Shown here piece after piece: positions 23,179-36,800 of a DNA stretch of 64,000 bases. The notes under the pieces were generated by a model, which did not search any database, was not told where the DNA came from, and saw nothing but the letters and a program-made list of their open reading frames with translations. Every line of letters starts with the position of its first letter. The stretch's first letter is position 1. Origin of the DNA: Ulota crispa (Eukaryota > Streptophyta > Bryopsida > Orthotrichales > Orthotrichaceae); the NCBI GenBank assembly GCA_963920765.1, contig OY987243.1, forward strand, positions 3,906,001 through 3,970,000, given 5' to 3'. The position numbers and the translations under genes were made by a program.

Positions 23179-23267
<89 letters not shown>

Positions 23268-23268
23268 G
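23148..23268. repeat. (TA)n microsatellite, left block
   Basis: Nearly pure alternating TA with a few G and C interruptions. Together with the block at 23659-23780 it brackets a MITE. Confidence 0.95.
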
Positions 23269-23274
23269 TATGGG

Positions 23275-23658
23275 GAATTACTATAGCAACACCCTAAATT
23301 GCTAACAGGACACCCCCTTTAATGCTGATTTTGGTAATTTTTTAAATTTGGATCAATAGATTTGTTTCACCATTATCATTCTAAGGCTATACTATAAAAA
23401 AATAGGTGTGCTTAAATTTCAAACTAAAAATCTAGGACTTTTGATTTACTTAAAGCAAAAATATATCAAAAAATAATATTGGTGCAATAATATTTCAAAT
23501 TTTTTTTGAATTTGTCGTGTTTTCTTTCAAGGAGGTGATAATGTTGTGATTGAATGAATGATGGATCACTTAATAAATCAAAAATAGCCCTAAACCATGA
23601 AATTTCATGCTTGGAGGGGGTGTCCAGTTAGCAATTTAGGGTGTCGTGGTAGTTATTC
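23275..23658. mobile_element. MITE with 45-bp TIRs inside a TA microsatellite
   Basis: The inverted ends contain ACACCCTAAATTGCTAAC and GGACACCCCC on each strand. It is 384 bp, non-coding, with TA arrays immediately outside both ends. It is a different family from the AACACCATATT MITEs despite the similar first bases. Confidence 0.75.
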
Positions 23659-23783
<125 letters not shown>

Positions 23784-23908
23784 ACAAGTATTTGCATAGT
23801 GGGAAATTAGTGGGAAATTAGTGCTGTTCAACCTAATTTCACTATTTAGTGTAGGTTCCAACAATTTAGAAAGAGTAAGCTTACTAGTATTGGGGAGCAG
23901 GAGAGTCG

Positions 23909-24268
23909 AACACAATATTCATTAAATTGGGAAAATGCGATTCCCAAGTTGTACTTCACCTGAAACCAAAAAAGTCACCTTAAACCCATTTGAGAGGTTT
24001 AAGGTGATCACCTTAAACATAGTTAATGAATTTTCTATTCAAAATTTCAGAAGTATTGTTATTTCGTGGGACAAACAAGTCCCACTCTTGGCTTCTTGGG
24101 TAATAAAGAGCATATTTCTAAAATACTATAAGCTTTGTGGGTAATAAAGAGCATATTTTTGGAAGATATATATCTCATTTCATTGGAAAACAGTCAAGTG
24201 CACACTTGACAAAAAAGACCAAAATTCCCAAAATGTTCAAAAGTTCCCAATTTAATGAATATGGCGTT
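23909..24268. mobile_element. AACACCATATT MITE, copy 2
   Basis: Ends AACACAATATTCATTAAATT and its mirror with CGCCATATTCATTAAATT. An exact 4-bp duplication GTCG lies at 23905-23908 and 24269-24272. 360 bp, non-coding. Confidence 0.8.
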
Positions 24269-24272
24269 GTCG

Positions 24273-26048
24273 GTGATTTATTAGTTTCGCCTAAGGATAC
24301 GTCAACAGGAAGTGGATTTGCAATGTCATGAGGAGCAGTGACCAGTCCATTATTTGATATTGAAAGATTGCAGGGCCAGGGAGGAACTTTGTAATTCATG
24401 GAGTTCACGATGACAGTCAAGCCAGCAGGATAGCGTGCAGAATTCCAGCGTGGGATGGGGCCTGCCATTGGCTTCATGCCCTGCATGGAACTTGAGGTCT
24501 TGTCCGGAAGTGCAGCCCATGTGCTGGGCACAGCAAGACTCTGGTGATTTTGCTGACAATCCCAAAGGTAAAGTGAAGTTCTAGAACTTTTTCTTAGGGC
24601 CAGAAGACTGAGAACCAACCACCGCATCATGTCCTGGTTAAATTCATACCAGCAATGTTCCAAGCCCATGGAGAAACTCGGCCCCACTCCTTGTTATTGT
24701 CCTTGTTATTATCCTTGTTATTGCAAAATGAAGGAGGTAGCATCCAAAATTGGCCTTGTGTTGGGCCAGAAATTTCAATTTGATTGCCATATGAAAAAAG
24801 AAGTGGCAAGATGTAGCGTCCATACTAAGTTCTTGTAAACAGTCATTGTAGTAGCTTATCCCCCTTTAATTTTTGAATCATGTTTAGTTCTTCAAATCCA
24901 ATTATTGACGATTGAAATGTGAGAATGGAACCTGCATTTAATTGCCGAGTGCTAGAAGCAATCAGGAGGTTAGAGGGTTTTAAGGGCCAATCTTCATCTT
25001 TCCAAAATCCCTTCTTTTCCTTCAAGTAGATCCCGGGGTTAAAAAGCTCAGAATATTTATGAAAGGAAAACGCCGGAGTTTAGGAATTTATCATTTTGGG
25101 AATTTTGAATTCATGTTTAGATTCATAGGCCGTTGATAGATATATCATTTATAAAATTATGTGACAATAAGAAACTACGAATAGGGACATTTTTTTACTG
25201 TATTACGTATTTATGTATTTGTAAAGAATGTGGAGCAACATTTTTTTTATTGGCTAATTTTTGCCTAAATCTTACCTGGAAATCCATCTCGCTATCACTA
25301 AGTTAGGAAATTTGGCTTAAAAAGTGGATGGAACCAAATGTCTCTTTGAGCAAACACACAATTTACCCTATTTTGAATGAAAGTAGCTTATATTAGTAAA
25401 AAAATTGGTTGAACATGCACACATTGTTCATTTAATCCGATATTAGCCAATTTTTCCTTACCTGCGGGCATTTTGAGGTGCGAGTTGCTCTGCCTTGACA
25501 AAAACAAACAAAAAAATTGATCTGGAGCTCTTCCACAATGACTTTGCACAAAGGAAAAGAAGGGATTTGAGGAAAGGTGGAAGAGGCCTTGTGTTTGTTA
25601 AAGAAACTTACATCTAGATTGCTTCTAGAGTTGTAGCTTCTAGAGTTGTAGTGTCTGCGGTCATCTGACCTCGTTTTATTTATTTGCTTATTTGCTTATG
25701 GATCTTTCCATTCTTGGTCCATTGAGGAAGCAATTATGAATAATCAAAATCAACGTCTCTTAGGCTCTTATTTTTGTTCTTAAAAGGACGCAAAAATCAC
25801 TTATCACTTAATTTTTAAAGATAAATCTTGTTTCATTGAGATGTGAACATGTATTCATCATTTTACAGCTAAGTAACATAGCAATATTATATTAGCTTAC
25901 TTATCTCTATTTACATCATAAAAAAAAAAAGTGTATCACTTACTCTCTAAACCTAAGTAATTTAGTTTTGAAAATATTTCTACAACAATCTTCTTTTGCA
26001 AAATTTTAGTGTTGAAGTTAAATATCTTTTTCTTTCACTTATACTACT
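24273..26048. other. Intergenic, no gene recognised
   Basis: A 170-codon open frame on the minus strand (24175-24687) overlaps the MITE end and resembles nothing I know. The rest is AT-rich without recognisable structure. Confidence 0.4.
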
Positions 26049-26317
26049 AACTCCATATTCATTAAATTGGGAAAACCAGATTCCCAAGTTGAATTTCACC
26101 TTAAACTCAACGTTTCTCTTTTTGGAGTTTAATGCCAAATTCGAAGATATCAAATTTGGTATGAGCCATTAAAATTGCGTCCCTTGCAAATTCCTCCTCT
26201 AAGATAAGGGCATGTGTACCAAAAAAAATGCTGCTTTAACCTAAAGCTCGGTTTAAGGTGATCACCTTAAACCTAATTTATTCCCAAAATCGGCCCCAAA
26301 TTAATGAATATGGCGTT
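26049..26317. mobile_element. AACACCATATT MITE, copy 3
   Basis: Ends AACTCCATATTCATTAAATT and its mirror AACGCCATATTCATTAA. The flanks are TACT and TACC, consistent with a 4-bp duplication with one change. 269 bp, non-coding. Confidence 0.75.
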
Positions 26318-27195
26318 TACCACTCTCACTTGTCCTTGACCAAATCTGCAAACATGCGACCCTTAGGTTCTGGCGTGAAGTGATTTAGACAACTTGTACA
26401 TGACATGTTTGTAGATTCAACAAGACTTGTCAAAAATCCCTCGTGGCACGTTCGATTCTAACTATTTGAAAAATCAAGTGCTGGTAATAAGAGGACAAGT
26501 ACGGGGCAGTATTCACCTGATTCAGAAAAATCAAATCAAATCATACAGTTTAGTGATGACTGATGAGGTACAACCGTACATTCAAGTAGTGAGACGTAGT
26601 TGAAGAGCAAAAACAGCTAAGCATGGTTGAACTGTTGAAGTCTCGAATGAGGTCGGACATCATGGATGAAATTCATTGCTCCAATGCATAGTCATCCCAA
26701 GCAGCACGGAATGATCAGTCAGTCAATGAATGAGGACCACACCACCTGACTGGAGAATCCTCATGTTCCATGAGCAATCCTTGGAGCCTGTCTTGCATCA
26801 CATTTCCCGTTTGTACTTGCAGGCACTGCACGCACCAACTTACAGCTTGGACTGACGCCCAATGAACCAAAAACCTTGCCTCGCATGAGCCTCAGATATT
26901 TCAGCCTTCATGCGGTCTCCCTTTTTATTTATGATTTCCCACCTTACTGCAGATTGTTATTGCAGGTAATAACGATGTATAACTTACTCAAGGAGGCGTT
27001 GAAAGTCCATTCAAGCTCCCTCAGTCCCTCCACCTCGCCACTTGTACAGCACCCCACCGCACCCTTTCGTTCATCCAACAAGCAATAGGATATGCGGTCT
27101 TGACTCCTGTTTGCGCTTGTCCTCCTCTTTGATTGTGACCTACATCCACAAAATCCCTTGCATTTTCAACTTTTGGATCAAAGCGGACACAACAA
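26318..27195. other. Intergenic, no gene recognised
   Basis: Moderately GC-rich around 26690-27150, with short open frames only (26876-27088, 27042-27272, plus). No protein similarity is evident. Confidence 0.4.
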
Positions 27196-27514
27196 CTAAG
27201 GTAGGAGCACCCATAAGCATTAGTGTCCCCATAATTGTCAATTTTGAAATCTTGGAAAATATGTGGAAGTGAATAAACGTAATGACAAGGATGTATAACA
27301 TGTGAACATGAAATTTTGAAAGTGGTTATGGGTGCAATGGCAATTTGCTTTTTAAAAATTCACAACTTATTCTCACAGTATTCAAATAATACATTTGAAT
27401 GTGCAAACTCATTATTTTTCTGTTCCTAATAGGATCGTATAATTTGCTAGTTGCTTATTAATAGTCATCATGTTCAAAACCCTTAGTTTGAAATTTATGG
27501 GTGCTCCTACCTTA
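27196..27514. mobile_element. AAGGTAG-end MITE, copy 1
   Basis: Inverted ends CTAAGGTAGGAGCACCCATAA and mirror. 9-bp flanks GGACACAAC and GGACTCACG agree at six of nine bases, so the duplication is doubtful here. Related to the elements at 46569 and 47318. Confidence 0.65.
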
Positions 27515-27861
27515 CTTGGACTCACGGTCAAATTCTTTTTTGTAAGCTCTTCACAAAGGCCAGCATCTCTGGCTAATGTTTGATTTATTCTATTTTTTTG
27601 TAGTTTACAAAATGACTGTCCAATTAAACTGTCTTCGTTTTTCTGCTTTTGCACACGAGGATACTCTTGATTGGCTGAAAGTTAGGGTGATAAATTGTCA
27701 TGGTCACCTGTATAGAAATCAGTTGACCGAGCTTCTACACCCACGAGCAAACTTTTGGCTGGACTTACACAGGGCAGCTGACAGTGACAGAATCCGAGGT
27801 GGTAGTGTCCTTGATATTTCATGTGCCATGGAGCCTCGACGAGAGGAGTATCTTAGGATTC

Positions 27862-28230
27862 TTAACCCCTAAAGGTCGAAGAGAACGATTATCGTCCTTT
27901 CGGTGCCAAAAAAACAATCTGGGGTTGGAAAAAAACCATTTTTTATTCAATTTTTTTTCAAAATCGGATATTGTAATGTTCTTCAGCACGGAGTGCCAAA
28001 ATTGGATTGATTGATAGTCCTCATGTTTTCAAAACTGAAATTTGTGAGAAAATTCACAACCATGGTTGGTAAGTTCCCTCTTGCCCTTCCTACAAATTTC
28101 ATGTGGGCAACATGCACTATTGACTTTTCCCAGTTTTTGAAACAATATTATAGGTTGCGCACAACCTAAGTACTGTAGCTGTACAGCATAGGGCAGGCCA
28201 CGACTATGGGCCCCGGCATTTAAGGGTTAA
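27862..28230. mobile_element. TTAA/CCCCTAAA-end MITE, 369 bp
   Basis: Left TTAACCCCTAAAGGTCG and right CGGCATTTAAGGGTTAA, flanked by TTAA. Non-coding. An 87-residue-like open frame at 27610-27872 runs into its left end and is unrecognised. Confidence 0.6.
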
Positions 28231-29267
28231 TTAATGTAAAAATGCGAAGGCATCGTTGCGGCATTGTTGTGGCATCATTGCAGGCTTGCAGCAAGAGATT
28301 TTGGAGACAATGATGAGTGAAGGCCAGGACACAACAAGACAAACCCAAACCAGTGTTTCAAAACGGAGTTTTGTAGAAGACAAGTGACTGCATTTACGTC
28401 TTTCTATTTAAAAGGGGTTTCTTGAATTTTACATTATGGGTAATTATTACACCTTCACCCCATTCTCAATCTTCAAATAACGGGGATCATAGCAATCTCT
28501 GACCTCATTCTTTGAAAATCAAGAAATTTTTCTTTTCACCTCTAGAGGAGAATAATGCCGTGTAAAAATCTTTGCAAGCAAACTCTTCACCCTTGCTTGT
28601 GTCATTTTCACAATCATTGGTTTCTATTTAATAATCATTTTTCCTTTTTTAGTTGCTACCTTTCTTGTTTGCTTTAATCATTCTCCACCACCCACAAAAG
28701 AAGAGTCACACCTTCTTCATGGAGAAGTGCTCCGATTGACTCCTTTTTCCACTCTTAAACTTCTCATTCTTCACAAAAATTTAGTCTTGGAGAAGGGGTG
28801 ACTACCCATATTGTTTCAAACAGATTATTTATAAATTTTTACAAATTGTCAGCTCCAACCTCATGTCTTTGAATGGTAAAGAAGTTATCTTTAATAGAAC
28901 AATGCATGGGACCGGGACCTTGAGCAAAATGCTTGTCCCCTAATTTTCCAAAAATACAATTTACTTCTTCCAGCTGTTAGAAACGCAATGCCTCAACCAT
29001 CGGAAGGAGAATTTTTGCCGGCACATGGCCGTGAAGGCCTCATGTTCCATGCATGCTCAGCATGCACACGTGAGCCGCTTCTGGTGAAATCATCGGAACC
29101 GGGGTGCCTCGCAAAGGGCGATGATCAATGGCGACGCAGTTGACCCCTGAATACGGCAAACTCCGTCACCTGTGCAGTGCTCGCAGGCGCATTCACAGAC
29201 TATCAATCCTTGCGCCTCTGAAAAGCCCAACTGTTTCTATTAGCTCTACAGCCGAGCATTCCTTTTC
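28231..29267. other. Intergenic, no feature recognised
   Basis: AT-rich with no long open frame and no clear repeat. Confidence 0.4.
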
Positions 29268-29511
29268 AACACCATATTAGGTAAATTGGGAAAAACGGGG
29301 GACCATTTTGTACTTCATCTTAATCTTACATACAATAACCATACAATAAACATAGCTGTAGCTCAAAGTTGTAACTATTTGAAATTCTTGTAGGCAATCA
29401 TTGAGACTTCACTATTGTACAAGAAAATGCACGATTGTTTTTTTGTAATGTGTTAAATTATAGTAAAAGTCTCAGAATATATTGTTTTTCCCATTTACCT
29501 AATATGGTGTT
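29268..29511. mobile_element. AACACCATATT MITE, copy 4
   Basis: Inverted ends AACACCATATTAGGTAAATT and mirror, followed inward by GGGAAAAAC on the left. Flanks TTTC and TTTT fit a 4-bp duplication with one change. 244 bp, non-coding. Confidence 0.75.
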
Positions 29512-30538
29512 TTTTGTAATAACCATTTCAAACTGTATGTGCCAACAAAATCCCCCCTCCTAAAATAAACAAACAAAACATAAAAAAACTACGGATTCAA
29601 TAAAAATGACTAAAATTTTGATTTCCATAGAAATATGGCTTCGTGTCGACTACAAGCGCGCTGGTCAGGAAGGGCGTGGAAAGCGCCGGTGAGACAAATA
29701 CTAACTTGTGGTGCTGGAGTGGTGGCATTCGGTCATTCAATCGCATGATGTGGCAGCGTAACTTATTCGCAACATTTGGCTGAATGTGATACCAAAGAGT
29801 TCGACAAATTTACTTGATTTTCAATCAGGGATACGACGGAAAGTTAGCTTCTTGTTCCCGTATCGCCAGTACGCCACCCAAAAGAAAAAGCAATCAAAGA
29901 ATTGATTTCCTAATGTCTGCAGAAATCTGGGCAGATGTCAGTCCACAAAAACTCCAGAGCAGGGCATGTGGGGGCAGACAAAGGCTAGGATCGATGTGCA
30001 ACCTCCGCTCAGTCCGCTGCTCATGTGCCATGCGGGGTGGGGCAAAAGGGCGAGACCTGCTCACCTGCCCCAGTGTGGGACTTCGCCTCTTGGCAGTCTT
30101 GGGTGTCGCCGTTCGAGTGGTGTGAATCACGAGGACGCTACTGAAAAGCCCATCTACGTTAGAGAGAATGTTCCATTGAAGCTTCCTTACAGGATTTGTG
30201 CAACTGCAGCCAGAACTCAGAAGTGCTCAAAGGTAGACAGCAGGGCTTTTTTTTCTTGGCTTTATGGTGCCAGATTGCACCCAGAAAAAAAATCTGGCTA
30301 AAAAATATATGAAAAAAAATGCCAAAAAACTTGATGAAATTGTCACAAGGCTTCAAATTTTAAAAAAAACCTGGATGAAATCATCAAATTGTGGATGAAA
30401 ACCAAATTATAGACATGTAATATGTACTGATGTGATATTTTCTATCCAATATGTGTATGAATGTTGAAATTTGGAGCACCATTGTAACAATTTAAATCGC
30501 CACTTTCACACTTCTTAAAAAATGAAAAGAAAAGCCCT
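29512..30538. other. Intergenic, no gene recognised
   Basis: A GC-richer patch (29930-30230) has overlapping open frames on both strands of about 80-110 codons. None resembles a known protein and coding cannot be decided. Confidence 0.35.
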
Positions 30539-30748
30539 GGTAGACAATCCTAATTTCGACCCTTGTTGTAATCCCATCCAAATGTATGCTTGGAGGATAT
30601 TTTGTACCCAAAATCTAGGTAGGTCATAGATGTCCTATTTTTTGGGACATAGGGCATCTATGGCCTACCTAAATTCTAGGCACAAAATACCCTCTCAACA
30701 TAAAATTGGATGGGATTACACCACAAGTCGGAATTAGGACTGTCTACC
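30539..30748. mobile_element. Small foldback MITE
   Basis: The palindromic arms begin GGTAGACAATCCTAATT and end with the mirror GGAATTAGGACTGTCTACC. The centre is near 30648. Non-coding; no target duplication found. Confidence 0.65.
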
Positions 30749-30908
30749 TTAGGACTTCTCTAATCCTCCCACTCTAGTGCTTCACAGAATTTGGGCATTG
30801 ATGAGTTGCCCAATGGCGTCACCAACGTGACACAAGACTCCCCAAAAAGCAGACACACGGCAAGACGAATTTGCTTCTTTCAATTTTGTTTCCAAAGATA
30901 ATTACCCA

Positions 30909-32040
30909 GCTATTTAGTTGGCATTATATTACTTTTTGATATTGATATTTAATTCTTACCCACAATCTCAATTAAGCATATCAAAATTCAATCTCAAAAA
31001 ATGAAAGTCCATCTTTTGGTGAATATTTATTGTATAATAATCATGATTTTACAAGAAAACTTATTGAAAGACATTGTTGATAAAATTTGTGAGAATTGAT
31101 TGCATGAATATGTAAAAAACATTTAGATACACATCTTCCTTTATAACAAGCATCTTCAAAAAAGCTTCTAAATATCTCTTATGGAAATTTCAATATTAGG
31201 GTGCTCATATCCAAACTTTGTAAAAAATGAATTTTTCTTTACATAATCAGATTTGCTATTTGATTTATAAATTATGAATCCATTTGTAAATTTGATCACA
31301 ATGATACATTTACTTTGCTAAATTCAATAAAAATATTGAGATGTTTATTTTACAAAGTTGGATCGTATCACACCTCACATTGAACTTTTCATAAAACACA
31401 TTTTTGTTATTTAATGGGATTTTTTTTAACACAAAAGATGTGCAAATGGATGTTTCTTACATATCCATGCAATCAAATCTCAAAAGTTCATCACCAATGT
31501 TTTTCATTCAATTTTCTTGTAAAACCATGATTATTATACAGTAAACATTTGCCAAAAGATGGACTTTCATTTTTTGAGATTGAATTTTGATATGCTTGAT
31601 TGGGATTGCAAAATAAGAATTAAATAAGGGAAATTAAAAATAGGAGCATGGAAATAAAATAAAAATTACAAATAGGGGCACAATTTCAAAATAATTTGTA
31701 AATTTTTGTGATTTTTGTGATTTGGGTATTAGTTGATTTTGATACATCACATTAAATGCTAACTAACTTCCAAAAAACTTAGGGGTCTATTCTAAAATTG
31801 TCATCCCCTTTACTGAAATTTATTTATTTAGGAGAGGCCTTTAAATTTTTGAAAGTTCGCTAACATTTAATTTGATGTATCTAAATCAACCAATGTCAAA
31901 ACCAAATTTTTTTACATAGATTTAAAAATTGTTTTGAAATTGTGGGCCTATTTGTAATATTTTTTGTTTTCATGCCCCTATTTGTAATTTCCCCAAGTAA
32001 ATATCAACGATGTAAGATAATAAAATGCCAATTGATGCCA
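30909..32040. mobile_element. Foldback element I, copy 1 (interrupted)
   Basis: The arms share AATGAAAGTCCATCTTTTGG and mirror, centred near 31285. The outer arm is split by the MITE at 31627-31994: TTGGCATTATATTAC on the left pairs with sequence beyond that insertion. Related copies are at 32180-32640 and 52990-53815. Confidence 0.65.
31627..31994. mobile_element. MITE nested in foldback I, Mutator type
   Basis: Ends AGGGAAATTAAAAATAGG and GGGGAAATTACAAATAGG on opposite strands. 9-bp flanks AATTAAATA (31618-31626) and AAGTAAATA (31995-32003) differ at one base. Non-coding. Confidence 0.75.
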
Positions 32041-32179
32041 ATTTTATTCTATAACATGCTAAATGGTAAAAAGGGATGACAATCTTTTTGGTAAGCCACT
32101 ATACAATGCTAGGACAAAAATTATTGTCACCCTCTTTTACCACTCAAGGAATTCATCATATTATAAAACACAAGTGGCA

Positions 32180-32640
32180 TTTTATATCTTGCATCATTGG
32201 AATTCAATTCTTAATAGCAATCCCAATGAAGCATACCATATTTTAGTTCCAAAAATCAAAACCTAAATTTAGGTGAATTATTTTGTATCATAATCATAGT
32301 TTTCCATGGTAAATGATTGAAAGACATTGATAATGAATTTTTGAGATTTGATTGCATAAACATGTAGAAAACATTTAGACGCACATCTTTCCTTCTAACA
32401 AGCACAAGAACAAGCATCTCCAAAAAAGTCTCAAAATTCATTTATAAAAGATTTTAGTGTTGGGGTACCCACATCCAAATTTTGTAAAAAAGGCCTTTCT
32501 TTATGGTAATTAGATTTTGCTATTTGACTTACATGTTATGATCAAACTTGTACCTTTGAGCACAATGATACATTTGTTTTGCCAAAAACTAGTCCAAAAA
32601 TAGAGATATCTGTTTTACAAAACTTAGACATACTGGCAAA
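32180..32640. repeat. Foldback element I, half copy
   Basis: It shares GATTGAAAGACATTGATAATG, ATTTAGACGCACATCTT and GTACCCACATCCAAATTTTG with the left arm of 30909-32040. The second arm is missing. 32641-33875 holds nothing I recognise. Confidence 0.5.
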
Positions 32641-33875
32641 AAATTATTGTCCGGGTACTGTTCGGTATAGAAAACACTACTGCGTGAACGGAATACAGAC
32701 CATTGCCCAAAATTTCTTTTCCAGATTTTTAAATTTTAGGACTTCAGTTTAGTACTTGTTCAAAGTACAAATAGGTACATTTTCCTCTCATAAAATGAAT
32801 CGTCAATCAATGAAATATGAAACAAATATTGCTACAAACTAAAAGTACAGGTACAATGAAAAAGCAACGTTTCGGTGTGTTGATGGATATAAGGTTGAAC
32901 TTTAGAATATATGTACCAACATTGGTGCGTGCCAGTTAGTACTTTGTAGTTTGATACGTAATTTTCATAGTTCACATGATGGCAAGGGCGATGGCCAAGA
33001 CATTAGGATATAAAAATATGCAATTGAAGTGGCAAAAGAGTTTGTACGTATGACGTTCAAGTGGTTAAATAGATGTAGTGCGTTCATCTTCTACATATAT
33101 TGCAAAACATTTTTGCTAGTTACTGAAATGGCTATTGAAATGTTTTTGTAACTATTATTTATTGCTAGTGCAAAAAGAAAAAACTAGGAAAGAAAGGTGT
33201 CTTTGAAATTCATGCAGAAGAATATAATTTGTTCGCCAACATGAAAAGAACTGGTCAGTAAAGAAAACCTTGGCAAGTTGAATTTTAAAGTGCAATAACT
33301 TTTTTTTTGACGAGCTTTTTGCCTTCATAAATAATGTCCTATTAGCCTTCCTATATAATGTTAAATAGAAGGAGTTCAGGAGAAGTAGTTCAGCTATCCA
33401 AAAATATTCTGTCATTCACAGTGCTATCATATTCGAACCAGATATTACATTTGTCAGAAATCAATACTTGATGCTGAAGGAAAACTCTACAAAATTTTGT
33501 AGATAAAAGTGTGATGGAGTAATCAAACTCTTTGTAACAAAATAAAAGTCTAGAATTTTACACCAAGTGCTGAGTGAGCGTTTTATTATCATTTCCCGAT
33601 TGGACATTTTATTCCGAGTAACGAAACATCGCTAGCATATAAACATGAAATACCAGTAACTAGTTGGAACTAAACTAAATTAAGTTGATTTTTAAAGGAC
33701 GGCGTTCATAAGGTCCGTATTTAAAGGAGCCATGCAGCAAAATCAGAGTTACTGTTTCAAAGAAATACATACCGTAAAGCGACACTTCAAGTTGCACTTG
33801 TGCTCCCCAGGAAAGCAGGACATACCAGACCGTGACCCACTCCACGCCTCCATGGTGCTACTGGTGCTACTGGTG

Positions 33876-36800
33876 CTACTGGGGATACTGGAGCTTCTCC
33901 TTCGGTAACAAAGCAGTGAACCAGTGCTTGGTTCGCAAGGACTCCAGGTCAGCATCTTGGCCTAAATCATAGGCAGACATGGCGCCTACGGATGCGAGCT
34001 GATGTAAGGCCTTGGCAGCATCGCCTTCCAGCCCTGCCAAGGCAGCTGCACAAGCGAGATTGTAGAGAGCATCGCACTGTTCTTCAAAGCTCAGCTTGTA
34101 CTTGGACTCCGTGTCTGCCCAGGCCCACAGGAACGATTTGAAAATCTCTGATGACAAATTAGGAGTCAGGGCAGACGATACTGAACCAACTCATATGTGA
34201 AATTTCACATACTTGGTGAGACAAACTAGCAAGCTATGTAAACATGACTCCGCTACATGTATATGGACACTGTTCGTTGAATGTAAAATGGGAGTGGTTT
34301 ACAGCCTTACTTTGAAATTGCAAATGAAATTCATACCAATATAGTGAACCCAAAATGCATGAAATGTCGCCCTTCGTTTAGTGCTTCTTTCGATTCTTGT
34401 TGTAGAATGCACTTGAAATTTTGTTCGTTATTCACTTTTGGAATGACAAGAATGCATGATTGCACACAATCTAATCACATAGAGTTGTGACCTCTCCAAA
34501 TTAAAGGATTGGGGCTTTTGCCCCACCTTTGTGGCTCCAAGTCAAAAAGAGGGACAAGAAGTTTTTTCAGCTCCTCATATGGTGCTAAACAAATTGACCC
34601 CTTTTTTGTGACTTCGGAGCTAGAAGGGTGGTATCAGAGCGTGTGCAGTCATGTACCGTTGTCATTCCAAAATAAGTGAAAGTTGAGCAGAAATTCAAAT
34701 GCATTCTACAATAAGAACCTGAATGAAGGGCAACATTACCTGACATACAGGATAACTGTACTGTAATGTTAAAATTTAATCTCAACAGATTTGGCTCTTT
34801 TACCCAAAGTGATACCTCCACGGGTCTCTACTGATCTTCCAAAATTCACTTCTTCGTATTGGCTAAAATGCTTACACAGACAGAAAGGGTATCCTCTACC
34901 TTACAAGCATAATATAGAATACCTGCTGCCAGAAATTTCGATGCTTTCATAAATGCCTCTGAGCTTTGCTTAAAATGTGTGTTTGCAATAGTCAGATTCC
35001 CTGAGTGAGAAAGTAGCTTTCCAGCTGCTAGGTGAGCGTCACCTAAACCCAAGAGACCCTCCACACTCGTTGAATCTATAGTAAGTGCAGCTGCAAAGCC
35101 TGCATTCACTGCTTCCTCTAACAGTTTCAGAATCTGCAGCACACACGATACAATTAGAGCTTTCAAGATGTCTAACACAAGGAGCTATGAGTTAAAAAAA
35201 CCATTTAATATCTAGAAAAGAGTATGCAGCATAATGCCACTATCGACTTGTATTATATTGGTTCTCCAGTTCTTTCAAGGTAGCACCTAAGAAAACACAT
35301 CATGAATGCTGCTGCAATTTCTACAGGAGTGAAAATGATTCGCTGACCCCCATATTCTTGAAGGTGCATCGTTGACAGTGGTTGATATGAAGAGGTTGCC
35401 TTACCTGTTGCTGAGAAGCAGGATCAGCTGTGGCGCGCTCAGCCTGACTAGCAAATGACTCTCCAAGAGCAATAAAAAGTGTGACATCCGTTTTCTTAAA
35501 CTTGATTGCTGACCTCAGTTTCTCCTGAGCTTGCCTGTAGGCTTCGTTCGATTCGTGCATATCTGGTGTTCGCTGCATGAATTTCTTGTCAGAAATACAA
35601 TACAATGCATTGATTGAGTGGAGCAAAAGCAAACAAGAAAATAAAGAGTGCGTGACAATGCAAAGTTTCTTAATTCTCACCTCTGCAAATGAGGATAGAC
35701 AAGCACTCCAGTTCTGCAGCAACCCTCCGAGGTCGTCACCAATACGAGTATCAGCATTTGCACATGCCTTACTGTACACCTGAAGACCATGCTCATAAAT
35801 TTCTTTCACGGGGGCCCACGCTTTCAGCGAGACTGAACTTTCACTTTGTTGCAGCGCAGAATGGAAGAGCTCCGCTCGTTGAACACAGCAGTCCCCCACG
35901 TTTGTAAGAAGCTCTACATCCTCAGGTGTTACAGCCAAAGCTCGTGTATATCTGCGCTGCATTCCAATCTCTTGTCTCAGGCAACACCTACATATGGATA
36001 CTGCTCTGAAAACTGCATTTACACCTTGACCTCTTGAATCTGCCAGCCTTGGGTCCCAAAAATATGACTAGAGCATAATTGGAACGTTTGACAAGTGTTC
36101 TACAGTCAGTAATAGTATGAAAACTGTCAATCCTATTCCAGAATGTCATTTTCGAGATGGCCATCTTAAAGAGGTCTGAGTATACTTCATAGAAACGAGC
36201 AGGTTCTAGATCACATGAGAAAGCCTCGCTCAGTCTGGATCTAATTTTGGTAGGAAAAGCAGAGGCGAATGGATCAACTGCAGCACCTCTCATCGGCTTG
36301 CTTGAGCAACTCTCCGGCAACAGCAGCTCCGCCTCCTTTGTCCTCTGGAATATTTGTAGTAAGTGATGCCCACTCACAGAGAGCGTTCCCTGAATTGACA
36401 AGAGCTTCCTGCTTCAGCTCCCCCACACCTTCAAGAGCACACACCCTCTCATACATTTCAAAGCTCTGCCTGCATAACCAACAGCGTCTACCAATCAGGG
36501 TGACCGTTTGACGGCTCCCACAGGGAGCTCGTGCAGAGAAAACACTCTTGGAGATAAGTACCAAAATTAATAAATACTGCGACACTAACTACACTAACTA
36601 CACTAACCACACCGTATACTACGTATACAGGAGGCCATGGTAATTTATGTATTTTCATATTTAGTGTGGCGCTTTTGACCGCCCTGGAAGCTGCAAAATA
36701 ACTTACAAAATTCTCGGATATGATTATTGTGGATCAAGTTAAATTGTTACCCACTAGAATTGAACCCCACACTAAATGATATACTTCGTGCAACAATCTC

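Noticed and set aside
24175..24687. 170-codon minus-strand open frame
   Set aside because: It extends into a MITE end and shows no family motif or intron structure.
29894..30301. Overlapping open frames on both strands
   Set aside because: A GC-rich patch lowers stop frequency; no strand is favoured and nothing is recognised.
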